DNA from: Bacteroidota bacterium
GTDB lineage: Bacteria; Bacteroidota; Bacteroidia; Bacteroidales; VadinHA17
Direction: 5' to 3'
DNA: 64,000 nucleotides
Assembly: GCA_018262715.1 (NCBI GenBank)
Contig: JADFDS010000032.1
Location: forward strand, 1 to 64,000
Shown one piece after another: positions 35,532 to 43,591 of the stretch. Each line of letters starts with the position of its first letter. Position 1 is the first letter of the stretch. The notes below the pieces were generated by a model. The model did not search any database. It saw only the letters and a list, made by a program, of their open reading frames with translations, and was not told where the DNA came from. Both the position numbers and the translations under genes were made by a program.

Positions 35532-36275
35532 ATGAAAGGATCATATTTAAACTGGAAAGGACGTTTTCTCTGGATAGCAATCTTTGCCATTTCTATGGGC
35601 TTCCTGGAAGCAATTGTAGTAGTCTATCTCAGGAAACTGTACTATCCTGACGGATTCTCTTTTCCACTGCGTCTCATGTCGGCCGACCTGGTGACCGCTG
35701 AATGGATCAGGGAGATTACCACCCTGGTAATGCTGGCCGGCATAGGCATCATTGCCGGCCGCAACGGTTTGCAGAGGCTTTTTTATGCCCTGTTTGCATT
35801 TGGTATTTGGGATATAGTCTATTATGCAGCGCTCAGGATTTTTCTGGGCTGGCCTGAGACACTCATGACATGGGATCTCCTCTTCCTGATACCTGTTTCA
35901 TGGCTGGGGCCGGTGCTGGCGCCGGTGATCAATTCACTGACAATGATCATGATGGCGCTGCTTTTCATAGGGAGACAGGAAAAAGGATTTTACATCAGGC
36001 CGGGTCTCTCAGACTGGGTACTGATAGTCAGTGGCGCGGTGGTAATTCTCTATACTTACCTCGTTGACTATTCGCGCCTGCTGTTTGAGAGCGGGGCCCT
36101 CAGCGCAAAGGAGTCGCCGGAGGCAGGAGAACGGCTGGCTGTGATGATAACAACTTATGTTCCTGATCATTACAAATGGACTCTCTTTATTATCGGGGAA
36201 GCACTCATCATAGCTGCAACAATAAACGTATTAATAAGAAGTCGCAAATATTCAAAAGATGAAACAGTTAACTAA
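35532..36275 (+). CDS. Polytopic membrane protein, unknown function
   Basis: The 247-residue protein has six hydrophobic segments (about 10-30, 58-74, 84-104, 112-140, 150-168 and 213-233). Its loops are short, with conserved-looking aromatic residues (FGIWDIVYYAALRIFLGWP). It ends inside the next gene, overlapping it by 17 bases in a different frame, and starts 24 bases after the reductase-like gene. The three genes are probably one operon. No named family is recognised. Confidence 0.55.
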   Translation: MKGSYLNWKGRFLWIAIFAISMGFLEAIVVVYLRKLYYPDGFSFPLRLMSADLVTAEWIREITTLVMLAGIGIIAGRNGLQRLFYALFAFGIWDIVYYAALRIFLGWPETLMTWDLLFLIPVSWLGPVLAPVINSLTMIMMALLFIGRQEKGFYIRPGLSDWVLIVSGAVVILYTYLVDYSRLLFESGALSAKESPEAGERLAVMITTYVPDHYKWTLFIIGEALIIAATINVLIRSRKYSKDETVN

Positions 36276-38355
36276 CCTGACGGCATTGATTATGCTATTA
36301 CTGATTTTACCCGGCTGCGGAGATAAAAAGAGCAAAAGTGCAGAGGCCACTGACCCCTGGCTGTGGCTTGAGGAAGTTGATGCGGAAAAGTCCCTTGACT
36401 GGGCCCGTGAACAGAACAGACTCTCTGATGAGGTTCTGACGGTGAGACCGGAATTCACGGAGCTGCGTGAGAGGTTCCTCGGGGTGCTGAATGACAGGGA
36501 CAGGATTATCTACCCCGGCATTACAGGAGAGATGAGCTATAACCTCTGGCAGGACGAAAAGAATGAGAGAGGTCTGTGGAGAAGGATGTCTAAGCAGGAT
36601 TACCTTGCAGGAAAGGATGTGTGGGAGACGGTGCTCGATCTGGACCTGCTTTCAGCGGAAGAAGGGAAAAAGTGGGTCTTCGGCGGAGCCTCATGGCTCG
36701 GGCCGGAAAACCGTTACTGTCTGCTCTGGCTCTCTGACGGCGGAAAGGATGAGAGTTACATCCGTGAATTTGATGCTGTGGCAAAGAAGTTTGTCGGGGG
36801 AGGATTCTCCATACCGGAAAGCAAGGGAAGCGCAGCCTGGGTCGACAGGGACCATATCCTGGTTGCCACCAACTATGGTCCGGGTACGATGACCTCGTCG
36901 GGTTACCCGGCAGTAGCCAAACTGTGGAAGAGAGGCGAGGATCCGGCAAATGCAGTCATCATGCACAGGACTGATACCGCCAACATGGGTATTTTTGTCA
37001 ACGGCGGAGAGGTTAACGGAAAGCAGTATGTTTTTCTGAATGAGAATGTCGGTTTCTATGAGTCGTCGGCTTATCTTCTTACCCCTGAGGGTATGAAGGC
37101 ACTTGACATCCCGAAGGATGTTGAGACAAGGGGAATGTTCAGGGAGGCGATGCTGCTATACCTGCAGTCTGACTGGACTCTCAGCGGAATGACATATAAG
37201 AAGGGTACGCTGGTCAGTTTTGATATCCCATCGTTCCTCTCAGGTACGGCTGTGGTAAAAACACTTTACGAGCCCGGGGAGAGGGAGAGTCTTGCCGGCG
37301 TAATGTCAACCCGTGATTTCATCGTGATAGCAACGATGGAAAACGTCCAGGGAAAGCTGTGGATCATGCGTCCTTCCGGTGACAGCTGGGTCACAGAGGC
37401 AGTCCCGGTGCCGGAATTCGGCACTGTAGGCCTTGCCGGTTCGGATGACAGGTCAAATGACTACTTCTTCGCCTTCAGCAATCCGGTCACTCCCTCAACC
37501 CTGTATTATGGAGACGGGAAGCTGATCAGGCCGATCAGGAAGCAGAAGGATTATTTCAATGCCACAGGTGTGAAAGTTGACCAGTATGAAGTAGCATCAA
37601 AGGATGGGACGAAGATTCCGTATTTCATTGTATACCCGGCAGAGATGGCCCCTGACTGCAGCAATCCGACCCTTGTTTATGCCTACGGCGGTTTCAACTC
37701 CGCCACCCGTCCGGGCTACAGTTCCATCACCGGTATCGGCTGGATTGAAAAGGGTGGTGTTTATGTCATTGCCAATATACGTGGCGGAGGTGAGTTTGGC
37801 CCTGAATGGCACCATTCGGCTCTGAAGGAGAAGAGGCAGAATGCCTATGATGATCTGTTTGCCGTGGCAGAGGATCTTATCTCGAGAAAGATCACCTCGG
37901 CAGAGAGGATGGGTTTCTACGGCTGGAGCAACGGCGGATTGCTGGCAGGCGTGGCCATGACGCAGCGGCCCGATCTCTGGAATGCGGTTGTCATCGGGGC
38001 TCCGCTGCTTGACATGAAGCGTTATAACAAGCTGCTAGCCGGCGCAAGCTGGATGGACGAATACGGCAATCCTGACGTGCCGGCTGACTGGGAGTTCATC
38101 AGCAAATACTCTCCATACCAGAATCTTAAGACGGATGCAAAGTATCCCACTCCGCTTTTCGTCACCTCCACGAGGGATGACCGGGTACATCCGGGACATG
38201 CGCGCAAGATGGCGGCAAAAATGATTGAAATGGGACATCCTGTTCTTTATCATGAGACCATAGAGGGTGGTCACGGTGCAGCATCGACCAACGCCCAGGA
38301 GGCTGAGATGGAAGCGCTGATCTTTACCTATCTTAATATGAAGCTCGGCAAATAG
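36259..38355 (+). CDS. S9A prolyl oligopeptidase, lipoprotein
   Basis: The 698-residue protein has a lipoprotein signal (ILPGC). An N-terminal segment (DPWLWLEEVDAEKSLDWARE) is typical of S9A oligopeptidases, followed by a seven-bladed propeller and a hydrolase domain. The catalytic Ser is in FYGWSNGGLLAG, where GWSNGG replaces the usual GGSNGG. The Asp is in TSTRDDRVHPGHA and the His in EGGHGAAS. Length fits the family. Its start lies inside the preceding membrane-protein gene, so translation is coupled. The enzyme should cleave short Pro-containing peptides in the periplasm. Confidence 0.9.
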   Translation: MKQLTNLTALIMLLLILPGCGDKKSKSAEATDPWLWLEEVDAEKSLDWAREQNRLSDEVLTVRPEFTELRERFLGVLNDRDRIIYPGITGEMSYNLWQDEKNERGLWRRMSKQDYLAGKDVWETVLDLDLLSAEEGKKWVFGGASWLGPENRYCLLWLSDGGKDESYIREFDAVAKKFVGGGFSIPESKGSAAWVDRDHILVATNYGPGTMTSSGYPAVAKLWKRGEDPANAVIMHRTDTANMGIFVNGGEVNGKQYVFLNENVGFYESSAYLLTPEGMKALDIPKDVETRGMFREAMLLYLQSDWTLSGMTYKKGTLVSFDIPSFLSGTAVVKTLYEPGERESLAGVMSTRDFIVIATMENVQGKLWIMRPSGDSWVTEAVPVPEFGTVGLAGSDDRSNDYFFAFSNPVTPSTLYYGDGKLIRPIRKQKDYFNATGVKVDQYEVASKDGTKIPYFIVYPAEMAPDCSNPTLVYAYGGFNSATRPGYSSITGIGWIEKGGVYVIANIRGGGEFGPEWHHSALKEKRQNAYDDLFAVAEDLISRKITSAERMGFYGWSNGGLLAGVAMTQRPDLWNAVVIGAPLLDMKRYNKLLAGASWMDEYGNPDVPADWEFISKYSPYQNLKTDAKYPTPLFVTSTRDDRVHPGHARKMAAKMIEMGHPVLYHETIEGGHGAASTNAQEAEMEALIFTYLNMKLGK

Positions 38356-38710
38356 TCGTCACCGGGCATCCTGATCATCAGCCTGCATAAAATATGGAAG
38401 GCTGCCGGTTGGGGCTCCGGCAGCCTTCGCTGCATTAAAACGGACTTATGGAAAGAAAGAAAGAATCAGATAAATCAGGTACCTGAAACTCTTCAATCCG
38501 GTACCATAACAGCTAACCACTTTTGAAATGTACTTTATCCATTATGAAGATTTGATGAAGAAAACGTGGCCGGTCAATCCGGATCATCATTTTTTAATGA
38601 TGATAATTCAGTTGAATCGATGATATTTCATATGATACAATTTGCCGGTATAAAATTTTTATATATTTATAGAGCCTGATTTTAGATTTTGTAACCTAAC
38701 CAATACCACC
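38356..38710 (+). other. 355-base intergenic region before the respiratory gene cluster
   Basis: This is the longest gene-free stretch in the window. It holds the GC-rich hairpin at 38397-38428 and an A+T-rich hairpin with ATCATCATT (38583-38591) and AATGATGAT (38596-38604) around four T. A strongly A+T-rich segment follows at 38620-38695, which probably includes the promoter of the downstream cluster. TAGATTTTG near 38683 is close to a TAnnTTTG element but has one extra T. No ORF with gene-like composition is seen. Confidence 0.55.
38397..38428 (+). terminator. Strong GC-rich hairpin, probable terminator
   Basis: A perfect 12-base-pair stem, GAAGGCTGCCGG (38397-38408) with CCGGCAGCCTTC (38417-38428), encloses an 8-base loop. 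It lies 42 bases after the peptidase stop. No long T run follows, so it may act with a cofactor or as an RNA 3' end stabiliser. Confidence 0.65.
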
Positions 38711-39064
38711 ATGACCAGAACAAAACATGTATTGAATGCGCTTCTTTGCCTGATGATCATTCTTGCGTCCTGCGGCGGCGGGAAGGGCACGGAGGCGAAG
38801 AAAGCGCCTGAGGCAGTGGCGGAAACAGCAACTGTAAGCCTGTCGATAGAAGGGATGACATGCACCGGGTGTGAAAACACCATATGCACCAGCCTGGAAA
38901 AAGTTCCCGGGGTGAAGTCGGTCACCGCCTCACATACTGACGGCAAGGCAGTCATTGAATTCGAACCGGGAAAAGCTGACACGGCAATGCTTAAGGAGGC
39001 AGTGAATGGCGCCGGATATAAAGCACTGAAGATCAGCGCAGTTGCCGACGGAGAGAAGGAATAA
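38711..39064 (+). CDS. Heavy-metal-associated (HMA) domain lipoprotein
   Basis: The 117-residue protein has a lipobox ILASC (Cys21), a short Ala/Glu linker, then one HMA fold with GMTCTGC (Cys51 and Cys54), EKVPGVKSVTASH and AVNGAGYKAL. HMA domains bind Cu(I) or similar soft metals through the CxxC pair. Being a lipoprotein, it would act in the periplasm. It opens the cluster that encodes SCO and a copper oxidase 44 bases before the FeS gene, so delivery of copper to the oxidase is a reasonable inference. Confidence 0.8.
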   Translation: MTRTKHVLNALLCLMIILASCGGGKGTEAKKAPEAVAETATVSLSIEGMTCTGCENTICTSLEKVPGVKSVTASHTDGKAVIEFEPGKADTAMLKEAVNGAGYKALKISAVADGEKE

Positions 39065-39108
39065 GATTCCATTGCAGACAAATCTCTTAAACATCAAGCT
39101 GATTACCA

Positions 39109-40086
39109 ATGTCCAGAGACAAGAAGGAAGAGGGTAATCGCAGCAATGACCTTGACAGGGTAATTGAAAACTCCAGGCGTGATTTTCTCAGGAAGCTCAC
39201 GCTGGCGGGAGCGGTTACCGTCACGGGAGGAGCAGCGATTTACTCAGGCCATCGCTTCGAGAAGGCCAAGCACCGGGAAGGTTACGTCAAGGTACTCACC
39301 GAAGACAACCGCCTTGTGGAGATACCTGTTGAACAGATGCGCGATTTCAAGCCTGACCTCAGGATGCTTCAGAGCCGTGGCAGGGAGGGCATAGCCGGGA
39401 AGAGGTGGGTGATGGTAATTGACCTTTCAAAGTGCCGCAATGCCAGAAAGTGCGTTGAGGCATGCCAGAGCGCCCATCACCTGAGACCATATGAATATCA
39501 TATAAACACTCTTGTGATGCAGGAGTCTGTAAACACTCCTGCATTTTTTATGCCCAAGCCGTGCCAGCACTGCGACAATCCGCCGTGTGTGTCGGTATGC
39601 CCGGTGGATGCCACCTTCAAGAGGCAGGACGGCATTGTACTCATTGACAACGATAGGTGCATCGGCTGCCGGTTCTGCATGGCAGCATGCCCCTATTCAG
39701 CAAGGATATTCCACTGGCAGGAGCCTTCGAAACATGAGGAAGACGGCAATAAAGAATACGATGTTGAGCTGAATGTTCCGCAGAAGAAGGGTACTATCAG
39801 CAAATGTCTCTTCAGTGCTGACAGACTGAGGGAAGGAATGCTCCCGTATTGCGTCTCCGCCTGTCCCAACGGTGTCTTCTACTTCGGCGACGAGAACGAG
39901 GATGCCGTCACCAACGGCACAACGAAGGAGACGGTTCGCTTCAGCGAACTCATCGAGAAGAATGGCGGTTACAGGCTGATGCCTGAACTGGGGACCCAGC
40001 CCAGGGTTTATTATCTCCCTCCCAAGAACAGGATCTTTGAGTTTGAGCAGGGAGAAAAAAGAGAGTATAAGCAGGAAAAAGCATAA
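39109..40086 (+). CDS. Tat-exported FeS protein, PsrB/NrfC/ActB-like electron-transfer subunit
   Basis: The 325-residue protein has a twin-arginine signal (SRRDFLRKL, 22-30) and a ferredoxin domain with four Cys motifs. Motif II (Cys152, 155, 160, 164) and motif III (Cys184, 187, 190, 194) are complete. Motif I has Cys109, Cys115 and Cys119 but Ala112 where the second Cys normally stands. Motif IV has Cys233, Cys248 and Cys252 but Ser236 in place of its second Cys. Two cubane clusters are therefore fully liganded and two lack one Cys each, as for [3Fe-4S] centres. It precedes the NrfD-type membrane subunit by 12 bases and should pass electrons on the periplasmic side. Confidence 0.85.
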   Translation: MSRDKKEEGNRSNDLDRVIENSRRDFLRKLTLAGAVTVTGGAAIYSGHRFEKAKHREGYVKVLTEDNRLVEIPVEQMRDFKPDLRMLQSRGREGIAGKRWVMVIDLSKCRNARKCVEACQSAHHLRPYEYHINTLVMQESVNTPAFFMPKPCQHCDNPPCVSVCPVDATFKRQDGIVLIDNDRCIGCRFCMAACPYSARIFHWQEPSKHEEDGNKEYDVELNVPQKKGTISKCLFSADRLREGMLPYCVSACPNGVFYFGDENEDAVTNGTTKETVRFSELIEKNGGYRLMPELGTQPRVYYLPPKNRIFEFEQGEKREYKQEKA

Positions 40087-40098
40087 ACCGGCTTCACC

Positions 40099-41442
40099 AT
40101 GGATGAGATACGCTTCAATACCCCGCATGAGAAGGGAAAGATTGATTCCCTGGCCTCTGACATCCTGAAAAGTGTCCGGATCAATGCCGGTTTCCTGCTG
40201 TGGATGACTTTCCTTTTCACATTGCTGGCCGCCTGTCTTTTTGCCTATATAATACAGCTCCGCAAGGGACTGGGTGTTACCGGTCTTCGTGATTTCACAA
40301 GCTGGGGGATGTACATCGCCAACTTTGTATTTTTCGTGGCCACCAGTCTTTGCGGTATGCTGATCAGCTCTGTGCTTGGACTGATAGGCTACAACTGGGT
40401 GAAACCCATTTCGCGCATAGCCGAGATAATAGCCATTGCCTTCGCCGCAGTGGCGGGACTTGTCATAATCTCCGACATGGGCCGTCCTGACAGGCTTCCC
40501 TATGTTTTCCTGTTCGGCAGGGTGCAATCGCCCATACTCTGGGATGTGACTGTGGTCACCACCTACTTCGTGCTAAGCATGCTGCTATGGTTCTTTCCGA
40601 TGATTCCTGATCTGGCCATTGCGAAGGACCGGCTTGAGGGGAGACCGAAATTCCTCATCAGGGCTTACGAGTTACTGTCATTCAGGTGGATGCATCATGA
40701 AGTGCAATACAGGATACTGGGCCAGGCAGTGAGGATACTTCTCATACTGATCATTCCGACAGCCTTTGCAATCCACACTGTTACCTCATGGCTGTTTGCG
40801 GTGACGCCACGTACCGGGTGGGACAGCACCATCTTCGGGCCATATTTCATCTCAGGGGCATTTGTATCCGGAGCAGCAGCCGTTATTATTGCCATGTACT
40901 TCTTCAGGGTGAACTACAAGTTGGAAAAGTATTTGAATGCCAGGGTTTTTGAGAGAATGGGAAGGGTAATGATCCTGGTTGCAATAGTTTACCTTTATTT
41001 TAATCTGAATGAGTTCCTTGTGCCGGCGTACAAGCTGAAGACGGGTGATGCCATACACCTGAGGGAGCTGTTTACAGGCCATTATGCCATGCTTTTCTGG
41101 GGCATCCAGCTGATCGGGCTGGTGATTCCCATTTTATTGCTGCTCTTCAGGCAGATGCGGAAACCCCTGCCGATGATGATAATCTCCCTGTTCGTGCTTT
41201 GTGCTTCATGGTTCAAAAGGTACATCATTGTGGTTCCGCCGCAGGCTCACCCTAACCTTCCGGTACAGAATGTTCCGGTTGAGTGGATGGTTTACAGCCC
41301 CACTCTCATTGAGACCGCAGTAACCGTAGCCTCAATTGTGCTGGTGCTGATTATAATCACAATCCTCTCCAAGCTCTTCCCGGTGATACCGATATGGGAG
41401 ATGGCGGAAGAGAAAGAGGATGCAGAAAGAATTATCCAATAA
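40099..41442 (+). CDS. NrfD/PsrC-family quinol-interacting membrane subunit
   Basis: The 447-residue protein has about ten hydrophobic segments. It carries typical NrfD/PsrC features: RKGLGVTGLRDFTSWGMYI, FVATSLCGMLISSVLGLIG and ISDMGRPDRLPYVFLFGRVQSPILWD, the latter resembling the quinone-site end of the family. The VTPRTGWDSTIFGPYFISGAF segment is seen in ActC/QrcD-type subunits. It sits between the FeS gene and a cytochrome c gene. It most probably oxidises menaquinol and passes electrons to the FeS partner. Confidence 0.85.
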   Translation: MDEIRFNTPHEKGKIDSLASDILKSVRINAGFLLWMTFLFTLLAACLFAYIIQLRKGLGVTGLRDFTSWGMYIANFVFFVATSLCGMLISSVLGLIGYNWVKPISRIAEIIAIAFAAVAGLVIISDMGRPDRLPYVFLFGRVQSPILWDVTVVTTYFVLSMLLWFFPMIPDLAIAKDRLEGRPKFLIRAYELLSFRWMHHEVQYRILGQAVRILLILIIPTAFAIHTVTSWLFAVTPRTGWDSTIFGPYFISGAFVSGAAAVIIAMYFFRVNYKLEKYLNARVFERMGRVMILVAIVYLYFNLNEFLVPAYKLKTGDAIHLRELFTGHYAMLFWGIQLIGLVIPILLLLFRQMRKPLPMMIISLFVLCASWFKRYIIVVPPQAHPNLPVQNVPVEWMVYSPTLIETAVTVASIVLVLIIITILSKLFPVIPIWEMAEEKEDAERIIQ

Positions 41443-41461
41443 CAGAAAACGCTGAGTTGAT

Positions 41462-42409
41462 ATGAAATATACAACAGGAGTGATAATATGCCTCATGCTG
41501 CTCCCTTCGTTTGCCCGGGGGCAGGACTGGGTGGTTCCCGATGACAGGAAAGGGAGACTCAGCACATTCCCGTTCACGGATGATACGAGGAAAGAGGGAG
41601 AGAAATTATACCAGGTCAATTGTCATTCATGCCACGGTGATCCCGGAAGGAACAACTTCATTGCGCTTCAGCCGCCTCCCGGTGACCCTGCCACCGAAAA
41701 AATTCAGAGGAACAGTGACGGTGAGATCTTTCACAAGGTATCCGCCGGACGCGGGCAGATGCCATCATTCCGGAGCGTGCTGACCACCGATGAAATATGG
41801 AAGGTGGTCTCCTTTATACGAAGCTTCAACCGCAGCTACGTTCAGAAGGTAATGCAGGTGATAACCTCCTCTGCATACCCGGGTGCAATTATCAGCATGA
41901 AGCTGGCTTACGATGAAGCGACAAAACAGGTCCTGGTAATTGCCTCTGCCACAAGCGAAACCGGAACTGTTCCCGTTACCGGAGCCGGGGTGCGACTGCT
42001 GGCCGCAAGGTATTTCGGGAAGATGGCTGTGGATGAGGAAAAAACAACTGACGTCAACGGTGTGGCCACCTTCAGTGTTCCGGAAGGTTTACGTGGAGAT
42101 ACCGCTGGAAACATAGGTTTCAGTGCCATGTTCACTGACGAAGCGACTTTCGGGAGTGTCTCGAAGGACACGGTGCTGATGGCAGGAATGCCGGTTATCC
42201 CGGTAAGCCTCACTGCCAATAGAGCCATGTGGAACACTGTCAGGAAGGCCCCGGTCTGGATTATCCTGGCATACGGACTGGGAGTACTGGCAGTCTGGGG
42301 ATTCATCGTTCTCGTGATGTTCAAACTCCGCGACATCTTTACTGTGGGCACTGCTCTCAGTGAGAACATTTCCGCTTCACACGGACAAACAGAACCAACC
42401 AAAAACTGA
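41462..42409 (+). CDS. Membrane-anchored monohaem cytochrome c with Ig-like insert
   Basis: The 315-residue protein has a signal peptide ending FARGQ. A class I cytochrome c domain (about 40-125) holds CHSCH (Cys54, Cys57, His58) and GRGQMPSF for the axial Met. Then comes a beta-rich Ig/transthyretin-like segment of about 110 residues (VTGAGVRLLAARYFGK, TTDVNGVATFSVPEG) and a C-terminal membrane helix (about 268-290). The order cytochrome-Ig-anchor is unusual. It should carry electrons from the NrfD module to the oxidase, whose genes begin three genes later. Confidence 0.8.
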   Translation: MKYTTGVIICLMLLPSFARGQDWVVPDDRKGRLSTFPFTDDTRKEGEKLYQVNCHSCHGDPGRNNFIALQPPPGDPATEKIQRNSDGEIFHKVSAGRGQMPSFRSVLTTDEIWKVVSFIRSFNRSYVQKVMQVITSSAYPGAIISMKLAYDEATKQVLVIASATSETGTVPVTGAGVRLLAARYFGKMAVDEEKTTDVNGVATFSVPEGLRGDTAGNIGFSAMFTDEATFGSVSKDTVLMAGMPVIPVSLTANRAMWNTVRKAPVWIILAYGLGVLAVWGFIVLVMFKLRDIFTVGTALSENISASHGQTEPTKN

Positions 42410-42414
42410 CAGAT

Positions 42415-42801
42415 ATGAAGAACCTGGCCCCAATCGGACGTATCCTGTTCGCGCTGCCATTTGCTGTGTTCGGGATAAACCATCTCCTTATGATGGATTA
42501 CTACCTGGGTATGCTCACCTCGTTCATTCCGCTTGGCGGATATACAATAATTCTTACGGGACTGGTGATGATTATCGTAAGCATCAGCATCATCACAAAG
42601 AAATTTATCAGGCTTTCCACACTGATACTTGCAGGGCTGCTGCTGATATTCATTCTTACAATTCACTTGCCTCATCTGTTTGACGGCACTGACAGGGTTC
42701 CCATAATGATTGCCCTGCTAAAGGATATTTCGCTTATGGGAGGCTCCCTTATGATTGCAGGATACTGCGCTGAAGAAGAAACAAAAAAAGCTGAAAAATG
42801 A
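42415..42801 (+). CDS. DoxX-like small membrane protein
   Basis: The 128-residue protein has four hydrophobic segments and the DoxX-type opening IGRILFALPFAVFGINHLL. It lies 5 bases after the cytochrome c gene and overlaps the SCO gene by ATGA, so it belongs to the respiratory operon. DoxX relatives appear as small partner subunits of quinol or thiosulfate oxidoreductases, or as independent membrane proteins. Its job here is not fixed by sequence. Confidence 0.6.
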   Translation: MKNLAPIGRILFALPFAVFGINHLLMMDYYLGMLTSFIPLGGYTIILTGLVMIIVSISIITKKFIRLSTLILAGLLLIFILTIHLPHLFDGTDRVPIMIALLKDISLMGGSLMIAGYCAEEETKKAEK

Positions 42802-43580
42802 AGATATTTAAAGTTGCCGCCCTGGCATTTTTTATTTTTCTCTTTTCGCCGGCAGGCGCACAGGAGATAAAAACAGCAGGGTATAAACAACCCGAACCGG
42901 AAGTAGGTGTTATTGAACATCTTGGCGATACCATTCCGCTTGACCTCTGGTTTTACAATGAAAACAGTGAGCAGGTTACACTCCGCTCACTCATCGACCG
43001 GCCTACCATATTGAGCTTCGTCTACTTCGACTGCCCGAACCTTTGCAGCCCCCTGATGGACGGCATTGCCGATGTGGTAGGCAAAATGGACATGACCCTG
43101 GGTACTGACTACAAGATCATTACCATCAGCTTCAACACCAGCGATACTCCGGAGAAGGCAAAGGAAAAGAAACAAAACTTCGTCCAGCGGATAAGCAAGG
43201 AGAACCAGAAGGACTGGATTTACCTGACGGGAACTCAGGAGAACATCAGCGCCATCACGGCAGCTGCGGGATTCAAATACACTCCTCAGGGGCTTGATTT
43301 TGCGCATCCTTCGGTGATAACGGTGGTCAGTCCCGCCGGCAAGATTACCCGTTACCTGTACGGCCTTACATACTTGCCGTTTGACGTAAAGATGGCAGTG
43401 ATTGAGGCTCAGAAGGGGATTGCCAGACCGACTGCCAACCGGATCCTCGAGTACTGTTTCGCTTACAATCCGGCCAGCAAGACCTACACCCTGCAGGTAA
43501 CGAGAATAGTGGGTATTATTACGATTTTCTTCCTTGTTCTGATAATGATAATTCTCCTTGCCAGGAGAAGGAAAAAATAA
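42798..43580 (+). CDS. SCO family protein, copper delivery to oxidase subunit II
   Basis: SCO proteins insert copper into the CuA site of cytochrome c oxidase. The 260-residue protein has a signal peptide, the thioredoxin-like core FVYFDCPNLCSPLMDG with the CxxxC pair, and the late copper-ligand His in FAHPSVITVVSP. A C-terminal membrane helix (about 235-255) anchors it. It overlaps the DoxX-like gene by ATGA and is 11 bases before oxidase subunit I. This agrees with assembly of the caa3 enzyme encoded next to it. Confidence 0.9.
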   Translation: MKIFKVAALAFFIFLFSPAGAQEIKTAGYKQPEPEVGVIEHLGDTIPLDLWFYNENSEQVTLRSLIDRPTILSFVYFDCPNLCSPLMDGIADVVGKMDMTLGTDYKIITISFNTSDTPEKAKEKKQNFVQRISKENQKDWIYLTGTQENISAITAAAGFKYTPQGLDFAHPSVITVVSPAGKITRYLYGLTYLPFDVKMAVIEAQKGIARPTANRILEYCFAYNPASKTYTLQVTRIVGIITIFFLVLIMIILLARRRKK

Positions 43581-43591
43581 GAGGGATTCTT

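Noticed and set aside
39697-40527. 276-codon open frame on the - strand
   Set aside because: It overlaps the well-supported FeS and NrfD genes and has no recognisable domain.
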